Origin: Ichthyophis bannanicus | Lineage: Eukaryota; Chordata; Amphibia; Gymnophiona; Ichthyophiidae | DNA length: 64,000 nucleotides | Assembly: GCA_033557465.1 (NCBI GenBank) | Contig: CM066032.1 | Location: forward strand, 1,315,481,758 to 1,315,545,757 | Direction: 5' to 3' | Shown here: in pieces, positions 45,900 through 56,629 of the stretch | How positions within the stretch are numbered: position 1 is the first letter of the stretch | Layout of the letters: every line of letters starts with the position of its first letter | Position numbers and translations under genes: made by a program | The notes under the pieces: generated by a model | What the model was told of the DNA's origin: nothing | Database searches by the model: none | What the model saw: the letters and a program-made list of their open reading frames with translations, nothing else

Positions 45900-48175
45900 T
45901 TACTCTCCCAGCCCCATCCCATTCTAATCCTCCCCCAACATCAGCTCCCTTCTAGTTCCAGTCTCACCCAGTATCCATTCCCTTCTAGTCCCTGCATCAG
46001 CCCATTTCCAGTCCTACCCCCCATCAACCCATTTCCGGTCCTAGCTCCCCCATCCATTTTCAGTCTGAGGTCCCTTCATCAGCTCATTTCCAATCCTAGC
46101 CCCCCATCAGCCCATTTCTAGTCATTTCCTAGCCCCACCATCAGCCCATATCAAATCCTAGCTCCCCTCCACTCAGCCCAATTCCAGTCCAAGCCCCCCC
46201 CCCATGAGCCTACTTCCAGTTCTAGTCCCTCCATGAGTCCATTTCAATTCAAGCCCCCACCAAAGCCCATTTCCAATCTTAGCTCCCCCCAACAGTCCAG
46301 GGCCAGGCCTATCCGCGCTGCTCCGTCAGCCCATTTTCAGTCCTAGCGCCCTTCCCTCACAGCCCATTTCCATTCCAAGCTCCCTCCCCATCAGCTATTT
46401 GCAGTTCAAGCCTCCCCTTCCACTCAGCCCATTTCCAGTCATAGCAACCCCCCAACCCATTAACAGTCCTAGCCCCCCATCAACCCACTTCCAGTCCTAA
46501 CCCCCCATCACCCCATTTTCAGTTTAAGCCCTCCTATAACCCATTACCAGTCCTAACCCCCCATTAGCCCACTTCCAGTCTTAACCCCATCAGCCCATTT
46601 CCAGTCAGCCCCCCATAGCCCATTGCCAGTCCTAACCCCCCCCCCATCAGCCCACAGCCCATTACCAGTCCTAACCACATCAGCCCACCTCAAGTCCTAA
46701 CCCCACCCCATCAGCCCATGTCCTGTCCTAGCCCCCCCCCCCATAGCCCATTATCAGTCTTAATCCCCCCATAGCCCATTATCAGTCCTAACCCCCCATC
46801 ACCCCAATTCCAGACAGCCCCCATCAGCCCACAGCCCATTACCAGTCTTAACCCCCCCCCAGCCCATTACCAGTCCTAACCCCCCATCACCCCATTTCCA
46901 GACAGCCCCCATCAGCCCACAGCCCATTACCAGTCTTAACCCCCCCAGCCCATTACCAGTTCTAACTAACCCCCCATCACCCCATTTCCAGACAGCCCCC
47001 TTCAGCCCACAGCCCATTACCAGTCTTAACCCCCCCCAGCCCATTACCAGTCCTAACCCCCATCACCCCCAATTCCAGACAGCCCCCATCAGCCCACAGC
47101 CCATTACCAGTCTTAACCCCCCCATAGCTCATTACCAGTCCTAACCCCCCCCCCCCCAACAACTCACAGCCCATTACCAGTCCTAGCCCCCCCAGCGCAT
47201 TATCTGTCCTAGCCCCCCCCAGCCCATTACCAGTCTTAACCCCCCATCACCCCATTTCCAGACAGCCCCCATCAGCCCACAGCCCATTACCAGTCTTAAC
47301 CCCCCCCAGCCCATTACCAGTCCTAACCCCCCAACAGCTCACAGCCCATTACCAGTCCTAGCCCCCCCTAGCCCATTAGCTGGCTTAGCTCCCCCGCAGC
47401 CCATTATCAGTCTTAAACCCCCCCCCCCGCCCATTACCAGTATTAAACCCCCATCACCCCATTTCCAGACAGCCCCCATCAGCCCACAGCCCATTACCAG
47501 TCTTAACCCCCCATAGCCCATTACCAGTCCTAACCCCCCTCCATAGCCCATTACCAGTCCTAACCCCCCCCAACAGCTCACAGCCCATTACCAGTCCTAC
47601 CCCCCCCAGCCCATTATCTGTCCTAGCCCCCCCAGCCCATTACCAGTCTTAACCCCCCCCAGCCCATTACCAGTCTTAACTCCCCCCCAGCCCAGCCCAG
47701 CCCATTACCAGTCTTAACACCCCCCCAGCCCAGCACCAGTCTAAACACCCCCCCAGCCCAGCCAGCCCAGCCCATTACCAGTCTTAACACCCCCCCCAGC
47801 CCAGCCCAGCCCAGCACCAGTCTAAACACCCCCCCAGCCCAGCCCAGCACCAGTCTTAACACTCCCTCCAGCCCAGCCCAGCACCAGTCTTAACACCCCC
47901 CCAGCCCAGCCCAGCCCAGCCCAGCCCCAGTCTTAACACCTCCCCCCAGCCCCCCAGCCCAGCCCAGCACCTCCCCCCTGCCCCCCAGCCCAGCACCAGT
48001 CTTAACACCCCCCCCAGCCCAGCCCAGCCCAGCCCCAGTCTTAACACCCCAGCCCAGCCCCAGCCCTAACACCCCCCCCAGCCCAGCCCAGCCCAGCCCC
48101 GCCCAGCCCCAGCCCTAGCCCTAACACCCCAGCCCAGCCCAGCCCAGCCCAGCCCGTCTTAACACCCCACACCCC
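45900..48175. repeat. C-rich minisatellite of hAT-2
   Basis: Units are of the CAGCCCATTACCAGTCCTAA plus C-run type (46400-47650), drifting into AGCCCAGCCCAGCACCAGTC and AGCCC pentamers (47650-48150). Higher-order units containing CATCAGCCCACAGCCC repeat in the middle. Confidence 0.9.
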
Positions 48176-48214
48176 ATATCGGCTTATGGCAAATTTAAAA
48201 TTTTAAAAAAAAAA

Positions 48215-48575
48215 CCCTGGCTCTGGCTGCTGCCGCTGCCGCCGCAGCAACGGCAGAATGGAGTGTCCTGCGGGGCCCCCTCTCCTCACTGAGCCTCTCT
48301 GCAAGGGCTTTCAGATTCGCGAAGGGAGAGTGTCTCCCTCGCGTCTCTGTTAAGCCCGCAGGGGGCTAATGGGAAATTTCCCATCAGCCCCTCGCGTCTA
48401 AAGGGGCAGATGGGAAATTTCCCATTAGCCCCTGCGGGCTTAACAGAGACGCGAGAGAGACACTCTCCCTTCGCGAATCTGAAAGCCCTTGCAGAGAGGC
48501 TCAGCGAGGAGAGGGGGCCCCGCTGGACACTCCATTTTGCCGCGGAGGCCGCAGCAGCAGCCAGAGCCAGCTTTT
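48215..48575. repeat. ~360-bp palindrome inside hAT-2
   Basis: CTCGCGTCTCTGTTAAGCCC (48338-48357) pairs with GGGCTTAACAGAGACGCGAG (48427-48446), and pairing extends out to CTGGCTCTGGCTGCTG and CAGCAGCCAGAGCCAG. The centre is near 48392. A smaller TGGGAAATTTCCCAT palindrome occurs in each arm. Confidence 0.88.
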
Positions 48576-48679
48576 TTTTTTTTTAATATAATTTAAAAAA
48601 AAAAATCAGAATGTTCTTTGCGCGGGGCCCTGTGCAAAGAACATTCTTGCTCAATGGACAGGCCGGCCCTGACTGCAGA

Positions 48680-49150
48680 TACCATGTACTCAATATGTGA
48701 TGTGAGAATCACCTCGTCCTCTTCTACAGTATTCTTGAATTTTTACCATTGTAAAAGTTTCTCTTTTTTAATTGCCTTTTCTCTTTTAAAATTGGAATGG
48801 ATCTTCCTGCTTCTACTCCTCCTTTTATAGACCTGAAATTACCAGAAAAGTGAGGATTTGGTAAAAGAAAAAAAATTGATGTATGTGCTTTTGATTTTAT
48901 TCCAGTGCTACTGTAAAAGACCATGTAGTTTCTGAGTCTCCAGACCATCTCCTCAGATAGAGTTCAACTAAACATTTCCTAATTTGCTCCAATAATTATG
49001 AAGAGAGTGGAGAAAAGGGTATAATGAAAATATGCTAAAAAGGGGCAGTCCTCTCATCCTACCCCGACCATAAGACACACAGACACCCCACCCCTGCAGC
49101 ACAGACACACACACACACACACACATGCATTCCATCCTCGCACCGTACAC
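48680..49150. other. Intergenic DNA with a (CA)n microsatellite
   Basis: A (CA)n run lies at about 49099-49125. No gene was recognised. Confidence 0.5.
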
Positions 49151-49154
49151 ACAC

Positions 49155-49480
49155 GTAAGAACATAAGATATTCCATACTGGGTCAGACCAAGGTCCATCA
49201 AACCCAGTATCCTGTTTCCAACAGTGGCCAGTCTAAGTCACAAGTACCTAGCAGTCTCCCCAAAAGACACAGGTTCCACAGTGCTTGTATTGGGTCAACC
49301 AGTGATATACTGGGGTCCCTTTTAATAATAGTTTATGGATCTTTCTTCCAGGAACTTGTCCAAACCTTTTTTAAATCGAATTACACTAACAGCTCTTACT
49401 ATATCCTCCAGTAACAAATTCCAGACTTTAATTACACGTTGGGTGAATAAATATTTTCTGTTATTATTCTTAAATATGGT
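49155..49480 (-). mobile_element. CR1 fragment (3' part)
   Basis: CCATACTGGGTCAGACCAAG and AACTTGTCCAAACCTTTTTT are words typical of vertebrate CR1 3' regions. It joins the CR1 coding piece at 49680-49998 when the L2 tail between them is removed. Confidence 0.75.
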
Positions 49481-49482
49481 AC

Positions 49483-49678
49483 ATAATTAAAGCATATAAA
49501 TAGTATAATGTTTATTGTACATAGTTATCCCTGTTATTCCATATTTTATATTCCCTTGTTCTCTGTAAACTCGATGTTACCTGTACACATTGCAGTATAT
49601 TTTGTTCGATGTACACCGCGCTGATTTTAATAGCGCGGTATATAAGAGATGTTAAATAAATAAATTAATTAATTAAAT
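49483..49678 (+). mobile_element. L2 3' end inserted in CR1
   Basis: GTACACCGCGCTGATTTTAA, AGCGCGGTATATAAGAG and an AAATAAATAAATTAATT tail form the L2-type 3' end seen elsewhere in the window. Confidence 0.75.
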
Positions 49679-49679
49679 A

Positions 49680-49998
49680 GGTTACACTGTAGCTTCATTG
49701 CACGTCCCCTCTCGTATATTTTGATGGCATAAACAATCAGTCTACGTTTACCCGATCCATTCCATCCATTAATTTATAGACTTCTATCATATCTCCTCTC
49801 AGCCGTCTCTTCTCCAGGTTGAAGAGCCCTAACCTTTGTAGCCTCTCTTCATAGGAAGATCCTTCCATCCCCTTCATCATTTTGGTGGCTCTTCTCTGTA
49901 CCTTTTCTAATAATGCCATATTCTTTTTAAGATACGGTGACCAGAATTGCACATAATATTCAAGGTGTACCATGGAACGATACAGAGGCATTATAATA
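49680..49998 (-). pseudogene. CR1 ORF2 C-terminal remnant
   Basis: The frame 49991-49737 reads MPLYRSMVHLEYYVQFWSP, KVQRRATKMMKG and EKRRLRGDMIEVYKLM, homologous in order to the plus-strand CR1 at 3430-3660. It lacks all of the RT and is a 5'-truncated copy. Confidence 0.85.
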
Positions 49999-49999
49999 T

Positions 50000-50230
50000 C
50001 CTTTTATTCTCCCCCCGACACTCCTCATGGACACACACACATGCATTCAGCCCCCGACACTCCTCACGGCACACACACATGCATCCCCTGACACTCTCCA
50101 TGACACAGACATTTACACACATTAGCCTATGTAGTCTCCAGCAGTCTCCATCTCACACAGATAGCATGCACACACATTCACTGATACACACACCTGCACA
50201 GAGCCTCTAGCACTTCCTATGACACACACA
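50000..50230. repeat. CA-rich microsatellite region
   Basis: Repeated CACACACATGCA and CCCGACACTCCTCA words in degenerate tandem arrangement. Confidence 0.7.
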
Positions 50231-50810
50231 GATGAAACCATCAAATGTCAGATCCGATGAGTGAGGGAAATGCACTATTTTGTCACACTGTAATGTGTGC
50301 ACTTTTCAGCTTGTTTCAGCTCTTCTGCAGGTCTCCAAACACACCAGACCTCTCCTTCCCTCTCACGGCATGCTGTTAGTGTGATATTTACCTTTATATC
50401 CCAGCCAGGCAGAGAGAATAGAGGGAGCAGGGGAGCCTCTGGTGCAGCGAGTTGGTCAGTCAGAATCAGACACACATGCACTGTAGCGTACGGCATGAAT
50501 CCTGCGGTAAGCATAACTGCCAGTCCACTACAAGGAGCACTACCACTGGCTCTCACGGGAGGCTATGGAGTGATCTTTCCACTTTCAGCCAGCCTGCTGC
50601 AATGCCAGTAAAGTCTCTACATGTTTCACAGTTTTAGCTGAAAAGCAGTGCTCTCAGTGAAATCCCACAGCCCAGTGCTGTTTCTCACATTGATGCTGCC
50701 ACCGTTGTCTCTCGAGACTGCCGACATCAGCTCTGGACTTAAGCCCTGCCTCTAAGTGCTCACTGCGGTTTCCATGTGACTTACACCCACAGAGAGCAGT
50801 GGCCTTCGCC
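50231..50810. other. Intergenic DNA
   Basis: Short frames only; nothing recognised. Confidence 0.3.
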
Positions 50811-50912
50811 AGGTCTGTTTTAATAACAGTCTATTGACTTTTTCTCCAGGGACTTGTCCAAACCTTTTTGAAGCCCAGCTACACTACCTGCTTTTATCAC
50901 CTCATCCTTATT
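50811..50912 (-). mobile_element. Short CR1 fragment
   Basis: TAATAACAGTCTATTGACTT and GGACTTGTCCAAACCTTTTT match the CR1 3' fragment at 49318-49375. Confidence 0.6.
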
Positions 50913-51528
50913 TCTGGGATTCATGAAAGAGCAGGGCAACCGAGCAGGCAGAGAGAGAGCTGTGGTAGAACCTGTAACAACAGTAACAGGCAGGAGAAGA
51001 GGCAGGACAGCAAAGTGATTGTAACTTTTGAAGACCTTTATTTGGTTAAGTAAATAAATACATTCATTTTGTTTGCTTCTATCACATTAACCCTTTGACT
51101 GTCACAGCCTGTTCATACGATGTTAAATATTTACTCCTCGGTATTTGATTTTATTGCAGCTATTGCATATTCTTGTTATAACATTTGATTTGAAGGAGAA
51201 ATTCCAGCTTCACATGAACAGAGTCCACAAAGGAGTTTTGGGACGGAGGGTGTAGTCTATCATTAATAGCAATGAGGGAGGGGGAAGCAATGTATACTTT
51301 GCAGGGGGGCACCAGAGACCCTAGAACCAGCCCTGATATAAACATCCCCACATTTAAATAGCCCCTGTTCTAACATGGCCTTTATATGTGTATGTCAATC
51401 TCTATTAGTAAATGCTGCTAGTTCCATGTAGCAGTGCTTCTAAAATAGCCTCATCCTGTGTCACTTGTAGAATCAGTCACACAGAAGTGTTTTTAAATGC
51501 AGGTGATGTGCAGTGATATTGAACCTTC
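50913..51528. other. Upstream region of the V gene
   Basis: No coding feature was recognised. This is the 5' flank of the immunoglobulin V segment. Confidence 0.4.
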
Positions 51529-51530
51529 TG

Positions 51531-51538
51531 TTTTGCAT
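51531..51538 (+). promoter_or_regulatory. Octamer-like element of the V promoter
   Basis: TTTTGCAT differs by one base from ATTTGCAT, the octamer orientation found in V-kappa promoters. It lies about 41 bp before the TATA box and about 97 bp before the leader ATG, a normal spacing. Confidence 0.65.
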
Positions 51539-51578
51539 ATTCACACCCAGGAGACACTTCACTAATGCTGAGAGGGTG

Positions 51579-51584
51579 TATAAA
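51579..51584 (+). promoter_or_regulatory. TATA box of the V gene
   Basis: TATAAA, 51 bp upstream of the first leader ATG. Confidence 0.7.
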
Positions 51585-51634
51585 TGTTTCCTTTTACTCT
51601 TTATGGTTTATTAATCAGCAGCTGCCGGTCAGGA

Positions 51635-52198
51635 ATGATGAAGATGTCACAGACTCACCTCATCTGGATCCTGCTCCTCTGGATAAAGGGTAAGAAGAAA
51701 ACTTTCATGCTGGATTTAAAACGGGTAAAAGAGGAGTGAAAATTACCATAGTACCAAAGTAAGTGACAGTAGATAAAGACCAGGAAGGTGGCTGGAGTTA
51801 TAGAGCTGTTCTTCATCTGATTCTCTTCAGATATATATAAATTACTACTGATTTTGACTTTAAATCCTGTTATATCTATATTTTTTGTCTTTCTTCAGAT
51901 TCAAATGGGCAGATTGTGATGACTCAAACTCCAGAATCTTTGTCCGTGTCTGTGGGAGACACAGTCACCATGAGCTGTAAAGCCAGTAGTAGTGTTAACA
52001 ACTATCTAGCCTGGTACCAGCAGAAACCCGGACAGGCTCCCAAGCCTCTGATATATGCTGCTTCCTACCGTGCTTCCGGGATCCCAGAGCGGTTCAGCGG
52101 CAGTGGATATGGGACTGATTTCACTCTCACTATCAGCGGAGTTCAAGCAGACGATGCTGCAGTTTATTACTGTCAGCACCATCAGAGCTTCCCTCTCA
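51635..52198 (+). CDS. Immunoglobulin kappa-type light chain V segment (two exons)
   Basis: Exon 1 (51635-51689) encodes a leader with a hydrophobic core ([13 protein letters not shown]) and ends at a GTAAGA donor. Intron 51690-51898 ends in a pyrimidine-rich TTTTTTGTCTTTCTTCAG. Exon 2 (51899-52198) continues in phase 1 and encodes a full V domain: [10 protein letters not shown] start, Cys in [22 protein letters not shown] framework 2, [20 protein letters not shown] framework 3 and [11 protein letters not shown]3 germline residues QHHQSFP precede the recombination signal. No stop or frameshift is visible, so it could be functional. A 12-bp-spacer RSS on V is the kappa arrangement, and the framework style agrees. 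No J or C segment is in the window. A second ATG in frame lies 3 bp after the first. Confidence 0.92.
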
Positions 52199-52226
52199 CA
52201 CAGTGCTACAGACCCATACAAAAACC
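52199..52226 (+). other. V recombination signal sequence (12-RSS)
   Basis: Consensus heptamer CACAGTG (52199-52205), a 12-bp spacer, then the nonamer ACAAAAACC (52218-52226; consensus ACAAAAACC). It directly follows the V exon and would be joined by RAG to a J segment with a 23-bp spacer. Confidence 0.95.
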
Positions 52227-52383
52227 TCGCTGCAGTGTCTGGCTGTTGCTGATGCCTTTTTCATGCCACATGCAGCACCTAATGCAGGATACAAAGGAAG
52301 CAAACTCTTTAAAGGAAGATTACAGAAATAATTTTGTATCCATCGAGTCCCTAGTTTTACTATTATCCACTCATTTATAAACT

Positions 52384-52399
52384 GTGAGAACAGCTTTCT
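52384..52399. repeat. 16-bp target duplication (left) of the L1
   Basis: GTGAGAACAGCTTTCT, repeated exactly at 56630-56645. Confidence 0.95.
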
Positions 52400-52644
52400 T
52401 CTTTTTTTTTTAATAGCTTTATTTTCATTTTCAAGTAAAACAACATAAAACAACACACTACATAAACATCGAGCTAACAACTGCAGACAGCAGAAACTGA
52501 ACCATCCCTCCCCCCCCCCCCGCCCGCTCCTCCAGTATACATCTTATCCTCCAAATAGCACTACACGGTGTTGTATAACAAAGACCATGCAGTCTCAATC
52601 ATAGACGTACATTCATGTTTTATCAGAGCACTCTGTCTTTCTTT

Positions 52645-54400
52645 TCATTTGGCTACATTTACAAAGTCATTTATCATTTTCCATTTAAAGCTGCTATCGC
52701 CTACCGGTGGCAGGGCTTTCCGGGGCAGCTGTTCATATGTACTATATAAACATACATGATTCCACCATTCCTGCATACTAAGATTAGCCGTGCACTTCCA
52801 GTTGCGCACAATTAAGTGTATTGCTAGTCCCATCATAAAGTCTAACAAAAAGTACCCCTCCTTATGTAAGGAAGGGAGCCTAGCCGTAGATCTAAGGCCG
52901 ATGACCAGCCAGGTAAGGGGTTCCTGAAAGTTAAGAATACGTTGTATCTGCGCCCAGGTCTGTGTCCAAAATATTTGTATCCCCAGGCATTCGTATGTAA
53001 TATGGGCCAAAGTACCAGGTTTGCTATTACATGTCCAGCAGAGGGTACTAGCGCTCCGATCCCATTTTGCCAATTTAACAGGTGTATAAAAGCATTGGTA
53101 AAAGAAAAGAGTCTGAGTGACCGAGGCCGATTTTGAGACTCTTACTTGCTTGCACCAAAACTTCCTCCACTGTTGCTTGGACAAAGTCATCCCTGTGTCC
53201 CACTCCCAGACTTTCTGAATTCCCCGTGTGTGCTGGTGGCAGTTCTGGCACAGCTGCTTGTAAAAAAGTGCCGCCACGCCCGAAGCTTGTGCAAGCTCCT
53301 GAGCAATCTCCACTACACCTCTCTTTCCAATCCCTTTCCGGGGATCTACCTTGGAGCTTCCAAGACAGTGCCGGAGCTGTAACCATTGAAAGTATAACTT
53401 AGGTGGAAGGCCAAACTCCTGCTGTAATTCGCTATATTCTTTCCATCTATTATCTTTAATGAGCTGATTAACAGTCCATATACCCTTTAGATACCACTGG
53501 TTCCAAGCAATGGGTTTCCTCTGGACTTTAAAGTGGGGATTGTGCCAGATCGGCAGCCGGGCTAACGGACACAAATCTGGGCCACAGACTTGTATAAGGA
53601 CCCTGAAAGCCTCAAGCGTGTCAACTATCATACTAAGACATTGTGCACACCACTGGAACTGCATGCCCGGAAGAAGCCCCATTGGTATCGGGGCAAGTAG
53701 TTTCTCCTCGATGTCTAGCCAGACAGGTCTACCAGCAAGTCGACTCTCTAGCCATCTTGACCCCTGATTTAAGAGGAATGCTCTATGGTAGGATTGGAAA
53801 TCAGGGAACCAAACGCCGCCATCCTCACGGCTAAGCTTAAGCTTCCGTCGTGCAATTCTCGGGACTTTATTCTGCCATAAGAACTGACTCAGTAAATATT
53901 CCACCCTTCGATATGTTTGCGGCGGTATTAGACAGGGTACCATCTCTAAAATATAATTGATCTTAGGGACTATCATCATTTTAATGGTCTCGAGCCGCCC
54001 TCACCAGGACAACACTAGAAGGGACCACTTAACGGTCATATCTCGGGCAATTGATACTATCGCTTCGGCATTAAAGCGAACGGTTTCTTCAAGGGGATTG
54101 CGATACTGAACTCCCAGGTATTTTACTGTATTAGATTCCCACACAAACGGGAAAGCGCTCATATCCTCCTTGAGCAGCCAGCGATTCAGCAGGAAGGCAG
54201 CAGACTTTGTCCAATTAATTTTATATCCCGAGAGTAGCGAGTATCGATCAATCTGCTCCAATACTTTGGGAACCGAGTCCAGGGAAACAAACAAGAGAAG
54301 GTCGTCCGCATATGCAGACAGCTTGACTTCGATTCCAGCAACCAGAGCTCCATGAATCTCCAAACATTGCCGGATAATAAGGGCTAACGGTTCTAAAGCT
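52645..54400 (-). pseudogene. L1 ORF2 second half (RT palm to C-terminus)
   Basis: Reading from 54400: NLALEPLALIIRQ, then the catalytic box YADDLLLF (about 54310) in the frame 54363-54001, then a stop near 54001 and a 444-residue open frame (53979-52645) covering the thumb and C-terminal region (WFPDFQSYHRAFLL, FYKQLCQ, LCWTCNSKPGTLAHITYEC). This order is that of L1/Tx1-type ORF2. Endonuclease and the start of RT are absent, so it is not functional. Confidence 0.88.
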
Positions 54401-54411
54401 AGGTTCCTTTT

Positions 54412-55475
54412 CGTCCCTCTAGTCCAGTCCCGGAACCATAGAGTTTAGTATCTCCTCCAGCAGCTTTGGAGACTGAAACACGTCATCGCTTTGATGACCT
54501 CTGTATAAGTAGCCAGGGACCGCCTCCTCCTCTTCAGTACTTTCAGTCTGTAAGCAGCTAAGGGAGCTTCTGAGCTGTAGGCTCACTCAGCACAAATAAG
54601 CAGAGCCAGTAGTGGGGCTTTTGTTCTGGTTTGGTTCTTGGGCTTTAGTTATAATAGCTGTTTTGTTGCTTACAGGTGCTGCTGTGGCTGGAGGTCCCGT
54701 GTGTGGCTGCTGCCTGAAGCTTGTTCGGGGTTTTGTTCTTCTGCTGTCTCTTTTTCTCCTTCTTCCTTCTCTCCTTCTCCCCCCCCCCCCCCCACCCCGG
54801 GTCCTTTGTTTTCTTCCCCTTCGTTACAACGAGCATTCAGAAAACTGCTGCAGCACTTAAGCCTCCCTGCTCCCGAACCCGTGGTAACGGGTGAGGAGCA
54901 GGTTGCAGGCTCTGTACACGAGGAAAGCTGGTGGGAGTGTGTACAGGCATTTGGGGAGCAGCTGGCACGCATGAGAGACGCTGGAGCCGAAGCCGCGGTC
55001 CGGCTGAGCTCCGGCGTTTGCCCCGACTCTTCCCGACCCTCTCGGGGGCTGTAGGTGAGTCCGAGCAGCGGGAGGGCTGTTTTGCAGAGTCCGGGGGTTG
55101 AAGGCAACAGTGGGGGCTTCGGCGAAGCTTTAAGGCCGGCCTGCCGTTTTTCATGCGGGAAGCCCGATGGCGGCCATGTTTTAAACCCGCGCAGAGCAAC
55201 AGGCTTTATTTGGGCATTTCCTTAGGGGTGAAGCCTCGTTTTCCCATTCGGGGGCTAGCATGGGTTTTTTTTCCCATTGGGGGGATACTGGTGCAGTTTA
55301 AAAAAAAAAATTTTGCATTTACGTTGGCTTTCAGCCGCAGTGCCTGTTCTGGGTGAGACCTCTCAGTTTTCGTCTGCAGAACAAGGAGAAGACAGGGGGT
55401 CCTTTGGGCAGGGGTCATGCCAGCTAGGCCCCGCTGTCTGGTGTGTGGTACAAGGAGGGGTGAGCTGTTAGAATC
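54412..55475 (+). mobile_element. DIRS 5' end fragment inside the L1
   Basis: It begins with ITR-like sequence (AGTCCAGTCCCGGAACC, CTCCAGCAGCTTTGGAGACTG, TGTATAAGTAGCC) similar in word order to the 39490-39623 ITR. It continues through a leader with a C-run (54780-54797), a GTGAGG-type region, and ends just after an ORF1 start at 55419 (MPARPRCLVCGTRRGEL), homologous to the ORF1 start at 43697. Only the 5' end of the element is present. It is on the strand opposite to the L1. Confidence 0.7.
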
Positions 55476-55648
55476 CGGCGTAAAATCATAACAATCTTTC
55501 AACATTCTATCCCCGTGATTTTCTGCTGACAGTTTGAACTCAATAACAGTGCACTTCAATAACCTCAGTGTTCTTATTTCTACATTGTGCTGCACCATAG
55601 CCAACGGATCGCAACGAAATGATGTTCCCTGTCCTTGAACAGCATCCC
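55476..55648 (-). other. L1 sequence between ORF1 and the DIRS fragment
   Basis: Presumably the spacer or the start of ORF2. A 148-residue frame (55652-55206) crosses this and the DIRS fragment but shows no endonuclease motif. Confidence 0.4.
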
Positions 55649-56497
55649 TCAACGCATCTGCACTGCTTCTTTTTCTTCCAGATATGCCAGAAGAACGTCA
55701 GGATCATCGAATGATCTGGTTTGGTTGTGCAGTGTTACTCGCATCTTAGCCGGATACAGGATACCATAGCGCGCCTGGAGTTGATGAAGGTACGGTCTAA
55801 GTGCCAAGAATCTTCGCTGCCTGTCAACTGTGATCTTGGCTAAATCCAGGTAAAAGGATAATTTATGGCCTTCAAATTCCAGGGGCGTCCGCATCCGCGC
55901 CGCTTCCATAATCTGTGCGACCTGCGGGTATCGGAGAAGCCGAAAGATTATAGGCCGCGGTATCCTCCCGTTTGGTGTAGAGTGTGAGGGAACCCGGTGG
56001 GCACAGTCGATTTCAAAATCTTTCTCAAAAGTGATCTTGAGCACCGTGGGGATCAGCTTCCCCAAGAAGGCTACCATGTCCTTGCCCTCTGCCCCCTCCT
56101 GGACTCCTAGCAGCCTCACGTTGTTCCAACGGGCGCGATTATTTCCATCTTCCACGTCCCTCTGCAGCGCCCGAAGCTGTTTCTCCAACTTACCCACTCT
56201 CTCTAAGCGGGCACCATGCATGGCCAGGATACCTTCAACTTTTTCTTGTCGCAGGGAAATTCCTTCGATCTTACTCTGTAACATGGTGATTTCCTCATGT
56301 ACGGTATTCAAGGAATCGCCATTAGCTTTAACCAGCTCTTTCACGCCGCGGATCTCTGCTAGGAGCTCTTGGAAGGCCTCAGGCCCTTCACGTGCGGCCG
56401 CCATCTTTTGTGGGGAGAGGGGTTCAATTTTGGACCGTTTCCCGCTGCTATTCAGCGCGCCCGAATAATCGAGCTGCACCGGTTTAGGTCCCGCCAT
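55649..56497 (-). CDS. L1 ORF1 RNA-binding protein, open frame
   Basis: A 282-residue uninterrupted frame starts MAGPKPVQLDYSGALNSSGK. Residues about 40-125 form a coiled-coil-like region (heptad pattern through EEITMLQSKIEG and LEKQLRALQRDVED). It is followed by an RRM-type region (NNVRLLGVQEGAEGKDMVAF, DFEIDCAHRVP) and a C-terminal domain (RRFLALRPYLHQLQARYGIL, then FDDPDVLLAYLEEKE). This is the domain order of L1 ORF1p, which trimerises and binds L1 RNA. The ORF is intact although ORF2 is destroyed, so the insertion is fairly young. I chose the first ATG after the stop at the 5' side. Confidence 0.88.
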   Translation of the reverse strand: MAGPKPVQLDYSGALNSSGKRSKIEPLSPQKMAAAREGPEAFQELLAEIRGVKELVKANGDSLNTVHEEITMLQSKIEGISLRQEKVEGILAMHGARLERVGKLEKQLRALQRDVEDGNNRARWNNVRLLGVQEGAEGKDMVAFLGKLIPTVLKITFEKDFEIDCAHRVPSHSTPNGRIPRPIIFRLLRYPQVAQIMEAARMRTPLEFEGHKLSFYLDLAKITVDRQRRFLALRPYLHQLQARYGILYPAKMRVTLHNQTRSFDDPDVLLAYLEEKEAVQMR

Positions 56498-56629
56498 CCC
56501 TTAGGCTCACCGTGGCCCAACAGATGCTCTCATTTTGTGATGCATGCGACTTTATCAGGATTCTTGACGGGTCTCCGCTAATCCTCCGCACTATGCGACC
56601 GTCCTGCTCGGCATCAGGCTCCGCCCCCC

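Larger units (their letters stand above)
44940..48671. mobile_element. Non-autonomous hAT element 2 (3.7 kb)
   Basis: It starts CAGGGGCGGCC and ends GGCCGGCCCTG, flanked by ACTGCAGA. It has the same family architecture as hAT-1: AT-rich part (45000-45800), C-rich minisatellite (45900-48170), palindrome (48215-48575). It also carries about 305 bp (roughly 45105-45410) absent from hAT-1. No recognisable transposase. Confidence 0.9.
52400..56629 (-). mobile_element. L1-type LINE just downstream of the V gene
   Basis: The element is flanked by an exact 16-bp duplication, has its 3' poly-A (T-run about 52402-52411 on the plus strand) and an AATAAA-type signal near 52420. It encodes ORF1 (56497-55649) and the second half of ORF2 (54400-52645). 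The first half of ORF2 is missing; 54412-55475 is instead a plus-strand DIRS 5' fragment. The exact duplication shows a target-primed insertion, with the DIRS replacement either earlier (already in the source) or later. Confidence 0.9.

Noticed and set aside
46799..48072. Gly/Leu/Val-rich minus-strand frames
   Set aside because: Low-complexity translation of the C-rich minisatellite of hAT-2.
52006..52480. Antisense frames over the V exon
   Set aside because: They are shadows of the V segment; splice signals and the RSS fix the plus strand.
54638..55107. Frames of 138-145 residues in the DIRS leader
   Set aside because: They overlap on both strands and cross a C-run; the homologous ORF1 start is further downstream, at 55419.
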